This document shows, piece by piece, positions 44,649 to 56,590 of a DNA stretch of 64,000 bases. Origin of the DNA: Phanerodontia chrysosporium (lineage: Eukaryota; Basidiomycota; Agaricomycetes; Polyporales; Phanerochaetaceae); the NCBI GenBank assembly GCA_001910725.1, contig MJGA01000066.1:1-64000 (forward strand), in the 5' to 3' direction. Made by a program: the position numbers and the translations under genes. Positions within the stretch are counted from its first letter, which is position 1, and each line of letters opens with the position of its first letter. The notes beneath the pieces were generated by a model, which saw nothing but the letters and a program-made list of their open reading frames with translations, had not been told where the DNA came from and made no database searches.

Positions 44649-45929
44649 TCATGGCTTCTTCATTTTACCTGTATTAAACAGTGCGAACGTCAGAAGACTT
44701 CGGGGAGTCATGATAGGATCCCTGTGGCTACCTTTTTGTTTGGCCGATCCAGGCGTTTGTGCATCAGGTATGGTGGTCCTGTAGCGTTCCCTTGCCGATG
44801 CGGCGCATGAACGCGTATTACTAGGCCCTGCTACAGGACTGCCGACCGGTACCGGTGGTCCTTGTCGTGCAGAGGAGACGATGGACTTGATGGACTTAAG
44901 GCGCTTAGACGGGGATTCTGCAGCAGGTTCGCTGACAGGAAACGCCTCTGAGAACGTGCGCTTGATACGATCATCTTCTGCGGCCATGTGTTGCGCATAC
45001 ATAGCCGCAGTCATATCTAGCATGCTGACGTCCGAAGGAGCTCTTGCTGAAGGAGCTCTACCAGCATGAACAGGGACAGGGGTTATGAACCTCGACTGGT
45101 CGCCCCGTGCCGTATCCATGCTACAGTCATCTCTGTCATTGTCTGCGAGTCCTCGGTTTAGTGTGAACGCATATATGCATTGTGCCGGGACTTGTCTATC
45201 TCACCTGGAAGATCGTCTTCGTCTTCGAAACCATGTTTGGGCGCGGGTGCAGCGGGTGCAACGTGTGGCGTGTTCCTGTCCATATCCATCGAATCTGGGC
45301 TGACTGCTCTGCCGGGCGGTTCTTCAACTGTCAACGGGTCAATTGCGCCACAGAACGGTCGCCACGATGATCACGAAAGACCCACCAATACCGACGTCAC
45401 TTCGGTCATCATCTGCTTTCGTCAGAATTGTGATCGGACATTCAGGGGAGTCCTCATTGGGCACGATCTTGCACCGGTACCTGGGATTGAGCTTGAAAAA
45501 ATACCATTGGATGCGGTCGCACATCTCGCTGAATCTTCGTAACGGACGAAGGGTGATATCAGCACCTAGTATACTGGGATGTGTCAACTTCGTCACCCAC
45601 CCACAATTATCAATGCGCCTCGGCCACTGTGAGCCCTCATCCACCTCGGATGTAGCACCCTCTGCTAAGGGCAACATAGCTGCGATGTTCTTCCCCGATG
45701 AGGGAAGGGTCTCCACCACAACAATCCGGTGAGGTCGCTTGCTCGCCTCTGCCTCCTTTTTGTTGGAATCGTAGGGGCGCCCTACAATGTCCGGGTAGAC
45801 TGGAATCCACGAGAATATAGAAGCCCTGTATATATACCGGTCACTAAAGAAAGCTACAGCACCCAGATACACGAACCTTTGAGGCGTTCCGGCGGGTCCA
45901 GAGCTCGGACCTAAAGCTTTTGAATCCAT
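44649..45929 (-). CDS. Hypothetical protein (386 aa)
   Basis: Three exons: 45386-45929, 45205-45327 and 44649-45142; the joins keep frame (GTGGGT/GTTGACAG and GTGAGA/CTCGCAG). The N-terminal half looks globular: R-F-V-Y-L-G-A-V-A-F-F-S-D-R-Y, P-D-I-V-G-R-P-Y-D, R-I-V-V-V-E-T-L-P-S-S-G-K-N and M-C-D-R-I-Q-W-Y-F-F-K-L. The C-terminal half is disordered, acidic then basic, with a stretch of lysine/serine (P-S-K-R-L-K-S-I-K-S-I) that could be a nuclear signal. A (GGT) microsatellite lies just upstream at about 45953-45974. No known domain is recognised. The setting between repeats and a transposon suggests an expanded lineage-specific family, which is inference. Confidence 0.6.
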
Positions 45930-46759
45930 GTGTATGCGCGAGGAATGGAGATGGTGGTGGTGGTGGTGGTAGCTGTAGCTATAGCTGAAACGCCATTATA
46001 AAAGGCGGTGCTGTCATGTTATAATTATAATCAAGCTGAAGCACCTACCCTTTCCTCGCGATCACACACAATTCATCATTGACCTCGCCTTGATTATCTG
46101 CTGCTGAGAAGGACCTTACGGGCCTTATTGCACATGTGCGAGGGCTGCTGGCCACGACAGGACAATGGGACAACATTGCTTATTAGCGGATACCCTGGAT
46201 CTTATCTGTTATCTTTGCTTGCACTATCTTATCATTCCTCTTTGATCATGATTGCGCGTTATCAGTCGCAGGCCGGGCGAGTCCGAGCGTCGTCACATGA
46301 TCACTGATCAATCGAACCATGGCTGGCCACGGCTTTGCATGCGCAATTGCGTGCCTCCTCTCCGCCTCCTTGCAGGAGCAGCTTCTGATGTCTCGCCAAT
46401 GTCGCAAAAGCTCAAATCGCGTCTGCACCTGTGCAGGGGCAGGCCAGAGCAGCGACGAGACACCCCTGCCTCTTCGGCGGGAGTAGAGACAGAGGAACTG
46501 ACCTTCACCTCTACGCCTTTGACTCTGCCTCTACGCCTTTGACAACGCGAAAGCGGCTATGCCAGCCATTCCACCCACTCTCCGAATAAGGCCCGTGGTC
46601 AACTGGTGCCTTCAGATATGTTCGACACTGCTTGGTCGAGGGCTGCGGGTCGGGGTGCGCTGACGATGGTAAGTCGGTCTGCCTTGTTACCTGCGCTCAA
46701 TTGTGACTCTGCCATCCTAGAGCCGCTGCGCGCACGCGAGTTGCTGACGGCGCCATCAG

Positions 46760-47060
46760 TACGGCCTGTAAGACCGCCCCGAGCTCGAGACGTGGCACAA
46801 AGGTTGCGTCGTCCTCATCGGCGACGCCGCACACCCGACAAGCCCCGTAGGTGCACTACCAGCAGCTTGTCTTCTGCACGCACTGACGCGGCACAATCAC
46901 AGCGTTTCTGCCAGGGCGCGAACCAGTCGTTCAAGGACGCGGGCCTCGTCGACCTCTTCGCAGAGCATTGCTCTGCGCTCGGCACACCTGCGACCGGGGC
47001 CCTCGAGGTGGCCTTCATGCAGCTGGAGACAGTGCGCATCCCACGTACCACCTCCCACTT
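46760..47060 (+). pseudogene. FAD-dependent monooxygenase remnant
   Basis: Coding-like sequence of the C-terminal FAD-binding part of a salicylate-hydroxylase-like monooxygenase: D-R-P-E-L-E-T-W-H-K-G-C-V-V-L-I-G-D-A-A-H-P-T-S-P, then after an intron (46847-46914) G-A-N-Q-S-F-K-D-A-G-L and an E-T-V-R-I-P-R-T segment. The GD-A-A-H-P motif is the family's second FAD motif. An in-frame TAA (46769-46771) sits four codons into the match, where a Tyr codon is expected. No N-terminal Rossmann GxGxxG part is found upstream, and similarity ends near 47060. It is clearly a broken fragment. Confidence 0.65.
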
Positions 47061-47136
47061 TCCATCGCTATGGTCTACGCCACCATAGCGAGCACGCGAA
47101 CGGTCCTTGTCGGGGAGCACACACACCTCTGCCTTC

Positions 47137-48069
47137 CATGTCACCCGAGCGATCCATGGCTGACACTGAAGATCGCCGAGACGCTACAGGGTCTCCCAGT
47201 CAGTATGAAAGTCGACCGGCAAGCTCTCTCCAGGTCATGCTCCTCGTGAAAGGCAATGCTAGCCAAGGCACAGCGGTCGACAGCGCAAGATCCCGACAAG
47301 CCGTGCAATCTCACGGTAACCCTGGTCTGTCAGCCTCTTCCGTGTGAGCTATATATCCGTTTGACAACAACTCTAGATCTCGCTAGCTTCATGAAGTCGC
47401 ACAGAGCGATCGTAGTGGTCACGGAGGTCACCGAGTCAGCTTCCCGAGCCCCCTCAGGCGTGAGTATATGCCCCCTGACACGCAGTTCAGTACTCACAGA
47501 ATCCCTCAATACACCAGACCTTCCACAGCGCACATGAAGACCCGCCTGCGCCCACAGCCGTTGTGTTTACACACCGCAAGTTACGTTCAACGTACCCACA
47601 CCCGTGCGCAAACCCGCGACACCCACAAGTAATGTACCTACACCAAAACCTATCTATCCACGCCTCGCGTCGCTGCCACCACCTATGATGGCATGGTTCG
47701 CTACTCAAGGGAGCGCCCGTCTGACACCCTCAATAGTGCCGCGCCGGACACCCATCCTCACATTCCCTACTCTACCCCCGCCAACGCCGGTGCCGCAGCC
47801 GCCCCAAGGCCTGCACGTCTCCGGAGCATGTCCGCTCTGTCCATGCGCGGGCCCAGCGAAATCGACACGGGTGCCGATGCCGATCACGAGACCGCTGCGT
47901 TGGACGAGATGGACTCGGAGGACTCATAGGGAGGAGGACTCGACATAGCCAAGTGAGGACGGAGGATGTCGATGAAGAGGACTCTCTCCAAAGCTCGCCT
48001 AGCGTCGAGGTCCCCCGCATGGGTATGAAGGCGGCTGCGATCTCTATTACCGCCCCGAAGTCCACGTGA
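47137..48069 (+). other. Possible Pro/Thr-rich hypothetical gene, structure unresolved
   Basis: Several frames look coding-like but do not join cleanly. A start at 47137 gives M-S-P-E-R-S-M-A-D-T-E-D-R-R-D-A. 47560-47690 encodes a Pro/Thr-rich stretch (P-T-P-V-R-K-P-A-T-P-T-S-N-V-P). 47693-47929 gives S-E-I-D-T-G-A-D-A-D-H-E-T-A-A-L-D. 47960-48069 gives an acidic end E-D-V-D-E-E-D-S-L-Q-S-S-P. The acidic, disordered style recalls proteins next to CACTA elements. Exon borders cannot be set from the sequence alone. Confidence 0.3.
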
Positions 48070-48651
48070 GCCCACTCTGCCAATTACTGACACTTCGCGG
48101 TTTGACGTACCTTCCCTCAGTGTGGACGTTTGGCAACATCTAGTGCTCCAGTACTAGTGCTGCCTGCACCTCTACCAGCAGAGGCTCGATCGTTGCAGTT
48201 GATGGCGGCCGCGGCGCAAAGTGGACAATAATACTGTTGCGTGGGCCTCTCTACCTGTCTACGTACCAGAAGTGAACGTGTATCATTTGATTATGTTCAC
48301 TGTACATGACGAATCCAGCATACTGGATGACTTTCCGTGAGCCTGAAGACAATCTCTGTAAGCGTCCGGAGCAACAGACAAAAGGACCTTGGCACACTCC
48401 CTGCTAGAGCAAGAGCGGGCTTGAACATTCTGCGTTCGGTCAGGTTCAGACGTCGGCGGCTAACATACATCTCGTGCTTTTGTTGGGGTCTCGACGCCTC
48501 TCAAGGCTTACGAAAAGTCATTCAGTACAATGATGTTCACAAAGTTCCACGAAGTATGAGACCGTCAATGGTGATAGAGGGATCCGGAGATCTAGAATGA
48601 ACTCGCGATTGAATTCGCGATTGAATTGAATCCGGATCCCCAAATGAGGAG

Positions 48652-48733
48652 GTGACACCGCAGATCCGGATGACCATGATCATGAGCCTAGCTAGACTCA
48701 TGTGATCATGATCATCGGTTTCATGGGTGTCAC
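48652..48733. repeat. Imperfect palindrome rich in TGATCATGATCA
   Basis: GTGACACC (48652-48659) pairs with GGTGTCAC (48726-48733). Between them ATGATCATGAG faces CTCATGTGATCATGATCAT around a CCTAGCTAGA loop. More CATGATCATG words follow at 48751-48762. The stretch could form a hairpin or be a miniature inverted-repeat element. Confidence 0.65.
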
Positions 48734-48777
48734 AGGTTATATGAAATCACCATGATCATGATCACCTGCACCTGGCC

Positions 48778-49956
48778 ATGGCCAACGCACATGATACCTC
48801 GAGCGCGTCCAGCCGAGATCCTCCACCTCCTCTCCCCGTGCGTGAAGACTCTGATCTCCTCAGCCAGAAGACTCATCGACCAGTTGCAATTGGAGATCCC
48901 TTTGCCAACCCATACGATGGCTACGATACCCCCTCCCAGCCAGTTGGGTGCTTGCCGGAGCGCGAAGCAGGTGCCCGGACTCTCGACAGGAGAGCAGGCA
49001 GCCTTACGAGCAAGTCCTTCGTTCGTCAGATTGGCGTGGTCCACTACTTACACGTACTCGATCTGATATCATGAGCAGTCCTCCTTGAAGCGATTGTGCA
49101 ACAAATACATGGATCCACACATTCTGTGGCAGGAGCAAAGCGAGACATCGAAGGACGCTCTGCGCAAAGACGTGAGTCTCTTGCCATCGTTGTCATATCT
49201 CTGCCTATATGAAAGACTGAAATGATGCTTGTATAGGCACAGGCAGACTGTCCATTCCTCGCACGCTACGAAGACGCGTGGCCTGTCACATTTCTCGCGC
49301 GGAACATGCTCAGCAATCTGCGCTCCGAGCTCAAGCGGAAGAAGGTAGTAGGTGGTGCAACGACTCCTATACGAAAGCGCCGCTCGGCGCAGACCTTTGT
49401 GAGTGTCACCTCATGCGAATGAGGCATTTACTGAGTTGCATCAGGAAACGGGTCGCCGCGTAGGCAACGAACAGGCCGCTGATCAAATTGAAGAGGATTC
49501 GTTCTCGCCCACGGTTGACTCTCCGATGTCTGAAGGCAGCATAGATGTTCCCCTAGCCGCCGGCGGTCAGTGTCCTCGCCAGAATCTCGTTCACACTCTC
49601 CTAACCATATTGACATAGTTACCCCGGTGAGCATGCCTGTATCCTTGTCTCCAGTTACCTGCCCCCCTCGCGGGGCGTCGTCATCAGCTGGAGTCGACTC
49701 TACCCTCGCAGCATCCGATCGACCCGTCCTCGAGGAGCGGCAGTCGTACGTTCGCAGCTTTCTCTTGAACGTCCTTCCAGCGGTTGCTGCTCGAGACATC
49801 ACGCGGCGTTTCGTCGACGCGGGCATAGTAGAGCACAAAGATCTACTCGCGTGCTCGCGCCTGCCGGAGCGTGATCAGCTTGCAATGCTACGCGAGGATC
49901 TGGGCCTCAACACTCTTCATTCATGGATGGTGCATGCGGCGTTGGGGCGGCTGTAA
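48778..49956 (+). CDS. Hypothetical protein with C-terminal SAM-like domain (318 aa)
   Basis: Five exons: 48778-49020, 49079-49171, 49237-49398, 49445-49565 and 49619-49956, all in frame. The N-terminus is disordered (M-A-N-A-H-D-T-S-S-A-S-S). Residues about 85-160 include L-K-R-L-C-N-K-Y-M-D-P-H-I-L-W-Q and Y-E-D-A-W-P-V-T-F-L-A-R, then a basic patch K-R-K-K and P-I-R-K-R-R. The last 70 residues have the helix pattern of a sterile-alpha-motif-like fold: R-S-F-L-L-N-V-L-P-A-V, F-V-D-A-G-I, D-L-L-A-C-S-R-L, M-L-R-E-D-L-G-L. SAM domains mediate protein or RNA contacts. The gene starts 45 bp after the palindrome. The function is not recognised. Confidence 0.65.
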
Positions 49957-50356
49957 GACGTTTGTCCGTATGGTGACGTTTGTAATGTATTCAAAGTTCA
50001 ATGCGATCGTGAGCATGATCATGACTCGTCACAGTTCGAGTACTCCTCGCAAGATCTTCATTGTTACTCGAACCTGCTGCTTGAAAGCGCCGATACTGGG
50101 AGCCACGACGGACTTCGAGAAGCCAGCCGACGATACTCCGAGTCCGTTCAGGAAGGCGCCGATCAGCGCCACAAAGCCGCCGCCCAACTTGATCTGCTCT
50201 CGGCGACACGGATCACCGTCGCATGTGCCAGTGTGCCTCGCGTCTTGCCTCCATCGACAGCGACATTGCCGGCAAGGCATGTCTGATCACACGACCAAAC
50301 CAAGGAACTGCACGAAAAAAAATAACATTCAAGCAGTCATATCTCCGTGACGATAC

Positions 50357-52494
50357 TCAGCAACAAAAGCTGTAAAGTTGGCTTTCTGATCGTCCATAGA
50401 GCCGCAAAGAATTCTCGAGAGACATGTGGTCCCAATGACAATCTGGTGCCTGTTCTTCCTGCATGGACGAGTTAGACAGCAGGTAATGACAGCATGGTGA
50501 TTCTCACGTACAGATGGTCCACAAGACCTTGCAGGGTCTTCGGAGGCGCTTTCTTTGTCAGTGCGACGCATTCTTGATGTAGACAGTCATAACGGTATTC
50601 ATCTCTGTCTCGAGTTGCCCCAGTCTTTCGTGCCCGTTTTTGCGCTCTTTCAGCTACGTCCGAAGGCTTTCGTGAATGGCGTTTCTTCTGAGTTGACACT
50701 GCAGAGCGGCACAGATTCTCGAGGTTCGTCAGCGACCTCCAGGCATGCCATAAGCTTGCAGAAGGGCACAGAGGGTTCTCCCGCCCTTCGTCGCTGAACT
50801 CTCTGGCAACAGAGAGAGCTCTGTCCAGGCCCTCGATGCCGAAAAAATCGGTCGCGATCTTGATGCAAGGCGACAGATTTGAAACCTGGTAGGACGTTGT
50901 GACATAGTCACTGCAGCAGACGAATTCGCGACGTACCTGATGCGCTGCACTGGTGGGAATAAAAACGGCCTGGTGCGGCTTCTGAACAAATCTGAAGGGC
51001 ACGACCAGGCAATCGTAGAACAGTCTCTGGAGTAACTCCTCGTTGAAGAAGTAGTCCCTATGGAGGATGGGACTGGAAGCATCGTTAGGGAGATTGTAGT
51101 GCTTGCGGAGAAACGTGGACACAGCTTCAGAATCGTCAGGGTGAAATATCAGCCATTGTGCACCAGTATCTTCAGGGGACGGTCCAGGCAGACAGGAAAC
51201 AAGGATATTCACAGCGGCGCACACATCCTTGTGCAGGCGGGTCGTGCCAACACCCTCATGGTCACGAGAGGCGATGTACATTTTCGGACCTGATCTACAT
51301 TAGTAAGCAGTACAATAGCAAACCTTTGACATACCTAGATCAGGATGCGAAAGGCCATACAGGCGGCCTTCACCAGGAGCAACGAAGTCGGGGAAGTGTG
51401 AGGCAAGGTTATGGAAACCATCGTCTGCGGTCAACGTATGGAATGGCAGTAATGCCTGGAAGGCTTTATCGAGGTCGGGGCAGTGCTCCGAGATGTGGGC
51501 TGATGTAGGCCAATCCTTGGTGGCGTCCGTCAGTCTCACTTATCTGCAGATATAGCTCAGATCTAGACTCACCCGCATGTCTACCGGTACACCAGAACGC
51601 CACCGTTGGAAGAAGGTTTCCACCGTCATCTTGCGTAATGTATTGCCGTCACTCGCCATGCAGGGATCCTGACCATATGTTCGGGCAAGGTAAAGGTCAC
51701 TCCAAATGTTCGTCACCGGCAAACCGTCCACTATGACCGGGATACCAGCGGAAAAGAGGGAACGAAACTCTTGGAGTTCATTGGGCCTCACAGTTGGTAT
51801 ACGTTTCTCAGGATATTTGGCCAAGTTCATGAGCGACTCAATACGTTCAGAGACTTGTTTCGGGCGTTGAGGGTCAGTGTCGGGTGAGTTTGACAACAGG
51901 TCAAGGGCGTCCTTGAGGGACACCTCCAAGACTTCTCGTTCTACGCCGAAATGTCTTGTCACTGGAAGATACATGTGTCGGTTATCGTGCGAATGCATAC
52001 ACCCTAGATAGAATGAATGTCATTGAATGATACATCAGAGTGTCAGGATTGACTGCGCACCTCGCACGGGTAGAGTAGTTCGAGATTTACAAGCCGGGCA
52101 GATCTCATAGCTGCACCTTTCGCATATCCACGATGCTGAAAAGATCGGGGTATCGCAAACGTCTGTATTGTGTAAGATATAGCAGAGACGTATTGACCCT
52201 ACAACAACATACCGCAATTGAGGCGTGACTCTGCCTCCAGATACCTGTGAACAACCCCTGGAAGTTGCGAGTGCCGCAACTCTTCTTCCAGGATGTCACG
52301 CATGAAGGGGGCGAGTTTTCTCTGCACAAAGTCAATTCTTGTTATGCGAGAGTATCAGCTCTAACTATTACCTTGTAGGACACAATGTCCTCCACCTTCA
52401 TACGCCTAAGTTCTCTATCGAACGTCATCTTGTATCTTGGCGGCGGAGGTACGGTTCCAGGGGCGAATGTGGCACGCGCCCCTCTAGATATACG
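50357..52494 (-). CDS. JmjC-domain protein, KDM3-like, with zinc finger
   Basis: Putative histone-lysine-demethylase-type protein. Exons read: 52372-about 52494, 52213-52321, 52061-52162, 51573-52003, 51335-about 51535, 50508-51289 and 50357-50458; 5' exons up to about 52780 are unresolved. The zinc finger is N-C-D-V-C-D-T, W-I-C-E-R-C-S-Y-E-I-C-P-A-C. The JmjC domain has K-D-W-P, N-L-A-S-H-F-P, P-D-L-G-P-K-M-Y and the Fe(II) ligands in T-R-L-H-K-D (HxD) and A-A-H-Q-V (second His). The catalytic triad is therefore present, as in JMJD1/KDM3 proteins. The join between 51573 and 51535 is only about 38 nt and does not keep frame, so a base error or a lesion sits there. It is divergent from the CACTA transposase and may belong to the same mobile unit. 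Confidence 0.75.
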
Positions 52495-52928
52495 ATACCC
52501 TTACAGGTATTAGACAAGAGAATCGATTAGATGAACTTGGAAGAGCACCTTTGAAGCGACAGCTCTCTCCGGGGAACGATGAAGGGTCTTCGCACACGCA
52601 ACAAGCCACATGAGGCTTGCAATTGGCGTCTTGAACTGACAAGAATCCGTATCAAATAAATGCATGTTAATATAACTGCGCAGTAGAGCTTCAGAAACGT
52701 ATATGTACCCATAGAACCAGACATGTCCGGTGCGCAGGAGTGAGTATTGCGGAAGCACGGACTGGTTGGATTTCATGCACATTAGCGCCTCTCAGCGCCG
52801 CCGGGTCACTCGCTTGATCAGCGACAGCATGCGCATGATGATCATTGCGGATCTGAGACGCTGTTCATCCGTATACTCGTCGTGCTCTAGATCTTGACGA
52901 AAGAGCCCGATCTCCTGTAATTTTCACG

Positions 52929-55900
52929 ATGAGCTCTGGATCTGAACCCGTCGTGTGCCTGTGTTCCGTTTGTGCACGCTGTTTCTTCACAGACCGGGAT
53001 GGAGTCACCCGTCGCGGTCAACTCAAGCGTCCACGCACGGTCCAAGACCACGTCGCCCGGTACGGTCGGTTCCTACATGACGAGACCGTAGCAGGGAACG
53101 AGGTACAGGTCAGTTCATCTTTGATGATGATGCTTACATTCGAGTTGACCTGCAGTCGGCCAGACGAGAACTAATGGAACTGCGGAACATAACCCTGCGC
53201 ACAGCGACGAGGAGCAGAATGGTTCTGCAGGGCAGCAGGAGGAGCAGGATACTTTGGCTGGGCAGCAGGAGGAGGAACTGCACAAAGGTGAGCGCATGCA
53301 TCTCACGAACGACGAGATCCTTAGATCTGATGACATGGAAGTTGATCATGAGCGCGCTCAACAAGCTCAACGCACGATCCAGGATACAGGCAATGCCATA
53401 CGACTGCTCAATCACATCCTTGCCGCTTGGCTCTGGTTGTGCGGTTGCTTGAGCAGGGACTCGGTTTCGCAAGTTATGAACGTCCTTGGAGTCATGATCG
53501 ACCTCGCGATCAGGCTAGGGGGCGAGTTCGAAAAGCTTCGCTCATCGGGCCACGACTCTGTTCCACCAGTCCTCCTCCACAACGATCCACGCACGTCCAT
53601 CGCTGCCTTATCCCTCGAGCCTAAACTTGTACGGATTGCCTGTTGCCCCCAGTGCCATCATATCTACCCATCTCTGGATACTCTCCCTGACCGCTGTACA
53701 AGTTGCCGATATCCCACTTCCCGCACAGTGTGCGGTGCCAGCTTGACCACTGTCCGACATACCATTGGTCGCGGTCCCATAAGTGTTCCCCGTCGCCTGT
53801 ATACTACTCAGGTCTTTGAAGACTGGCTCGAATGGCTTCTTATGCTTCCAGGAATTGAGGACGCCATCGAACGATCATATCACCACCAGCCGCCTTCGGA
53901 CGGCCGCATGTACAGCATCATTGACAGCCCAGCTTGGAGAAGCCTGCCCGACCCGCAATGGTGCTCCACCCCTGGTAACCTCACCTTCGCGTTATATATC
54001 GACTGGTTTAACCCCTTCACCAACCTAATCGGCGGCAAGCACGTCTCCTGCGGCAACATTTTCGCCATCTGTCTTAACCTTCCCATGGACATGGCTGCCA
54101 AGTCGGAGTACACATTCTTCGCCGGCATGATTCCAGGACCAAAAGAGCCGGACGTCGTGTCCATCAGCCATATGCTACAACCTATCGTCGACAGATTTAA
54201 GGCCGCTTGGTCTGGAGTCCGCGTTCGCACCTGGAAACATCCCAAGGGCACGGTCAAGCGTGTGAGCATCGTGCCCCTCATCGGCGACCACCCTGCTGTC
54301 TGCAAGTGCGAAGGCTTTGCTGGACACGGTGCAGAGGAATTCTGCTGGTTCTGCCCGTGCAAGAGATCCAACATCGAGAGCTTGGATCTTGATGGTTGGG
54401 GGACACGGACGGACGACCAGGTCAACGAAGCGGCCGCCAAGTGGTTGTCGGCTCCAACGATCACTCTCAAAGAGCAGCTCTTCAAGGCGACAGGAGTACG
54501 GTGGACCCCCATGCATGAGCTCTCCTACCGAAGCCCCGTTCGTCACACTGTTCTTGGGATTATGCATAACTGGTGGCGAGGAATCCTTCAGAACCATGCT
54601 CGTGAGATATGGGGCATTGGCCCTACCGAGGATAAGCGAAAAGGAAAGAAGTCTAGGCGCAAAAAAACCGAAGGCCGCGAAGCAGGTGCGTGAAGGGAGT
54701 TCTCAGGATTGATGCTTCGATGAAATGCTCACTTTGTCTGCAGGCACCTTTTCAACTGCGCCACATGAGCTACACGTCGTGGCTGACATGGATGTAGAGA
54801 TGCGCCCGAATATGGCAGACACAGCTTCTCTATCGAGCACGGAGGTCAGAGAGCTGAACGCAGAGGCACGGGAGGAAGGCACACTCCCGCCAATTCGAGC
54901 GTCCAGGCTCGAGGCAGAGTGGCTACTGCATCATAGATCCGGCCAGTCGTTCCATACTGCAGATGATGAAGACGACTTCGATCCCGATGGTTCCGATTCG
55001 GTCATCGCAAATGCAATGGCTCAGCTCAATCTCGGCAGTCATGGCGACTACACCTATAGTGAGTCAGACAGTAGCTCCGAGGGCGACAGCGATGAAGCAG
55101 AGGAGGAGACGTCCAGTCCTCTCAATGAAGATGCATCTTTCACACCTCTTCCCCCTACGTTCAGCCCCGAAGGTCTACAGCGCATACACACATGTATCGC
55201 AGACGTCGTAATACCGAGCGATCTCGACCGACCTCCAACGAATCTTGGCGAGGCGTCTCACGATTCTCTCAAAGCCTTCACATACTTCACTTTGTTCACG
55301 ATATTTTTCCCTATGGAGCTTGTTGAGATGTGGCACATGGCGATGGATGGCTCACGAGACCACGGCCTCCTCGAGAACTTCTACCATCTAGTCACCTGCG
55401 CCAACATTATCTCCGCATATTCCACATCTGATGCCGACGCCGATTCGTATACAGAGCACTACCTCTGCTACAGACAGGGCCTTCATGAGCTCTTCCCCAG
55501 TGCACACAGCAAGCCTAACCACCATTGGGGGACGCACGGGGGCCAGTTTCAAAAATTCTGGGGCCCGCTTGCTGCCCTGTCGGAGTGCACACTGGAGCAA
55601 AAAAACCATCTCTTGCAGCTCGTTCGCAAAAATGGAAGGATATGTACGTGTACAAGTTGCAGCGATTGTGGAATAGAAAGCATCTAATGTGCGTCTCACG
55701 CTCAGATGATCTGGACTTGACGATGTTTCGTCAGGTCTGTCGCCAAGGTCGCCTTGTTGCTTTTCTCCGCCACAATGAAAGCGAGGCCACGAAGGAGCTC
55801 ACCGCTTCTATGCGTGAGCTTCTTCTCGTCGACTCAAAATCAGACGATGCCGACCCACAAGCAACCGGTCTAAACCATGCAGAAGCAGCACAGTTCTTTA

Positions 55901-56433
55901 AGGGGACAGAACGCCTTTCGTCTGAGCAGTACAACACGCTTTTCGAGATCCTGGTCCCCAATTTTCCTAATCTACGCCATTACGTGGATTTTCCGCATCC
56001 ACTCAACGCGTCCGTGCTCACAACCCATGCACTTCCTAGACGACATGCATTCCTACGTGGTCGGCGCTACGCTGTTCGGCGCGTGCACCTCGGGAATAGT
56101 TCTGTAATCTTTCGAGATCGTGTGAACACCCTCCGAGCAGGGTTTATCACGGCCATCTGGACGACTCTACTCCCAACTAGAATCCCCTTCACCTTCGTCG
56201 AAATTGCGCCTCACGAAAGGCTCACAGCAACAGACGAATTGCACAACCCCTTCCGCACCAGACCAGGCTTCAAGTGCGAGGTATATTACGATAGACGAGA
56301 ACAAGCCTTGATTCTCCCCCTTACAAGTGTTGTATACCATGCTCCCTTTCGTAGAAGACAAAGCGGGACGTTTGGTATCATGACAGATATTCTCATCGTT
56401 CACGATATGAGCAGGGCTCGTAGAATCGAATGA
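52929..56433 (+). mobile_element. CACTA/EnSpm-type transposase (tnp2 family), 1109 aa
   Basis: Four exons: 52929-53108, 53164-54685, 54744-55643 and 55706-56433, all joining in frame, so the transposase looks complete. The N-terminus has a cysteine-rich start (V-V-C-L-C-S-V-C-A-R-C) and a C-C-P-Q-C … C-T-S-C zinc-binding-like motif. The tnp2 core carries Y-I-D-W-F-N-P-F-T-N-L-I-G-G-K, S-C-G-N-I-F-A-I-C-L-N-L-P, I-P-G-P-K-E-P and I-P-L-I-G-D-H-P-A, then G-H-G-A-E-E-F-C-W-F-C. An acidic linker (residues 600-720) is followed by H-W-G-T-H-G-G-Q-F-Q-K-F-W-G-P-L-A. Terminal inverted repeats starting CACTA were not located. Catalytic acidic residues are not assigned. Captured host fragments directly follow the 3' end. 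Confidence 0.85.
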
Positions 56434-56590
56434 ACTTCTTTTAGACCCTCCCCAAGTTGTCGAGTCGATCACACGCCTGCAGTGCTGGATTCTCGCTGTT
56501 GCCTTCCGTGCTGAAGGGATCCAAGGCAGAGCCGTCGGCAGCAGGTTGAATGGACAGGTTCGGGTCTTTATCTTCTCGTATAGAGGCGGT

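Noticed and set aside
52510..52782. Frame upstream of the JmjC gene as a certain first exon
   Set aside because: Plausibly coding, but no in-frame splice to the next exon could be found; left as unresolved 5' end.
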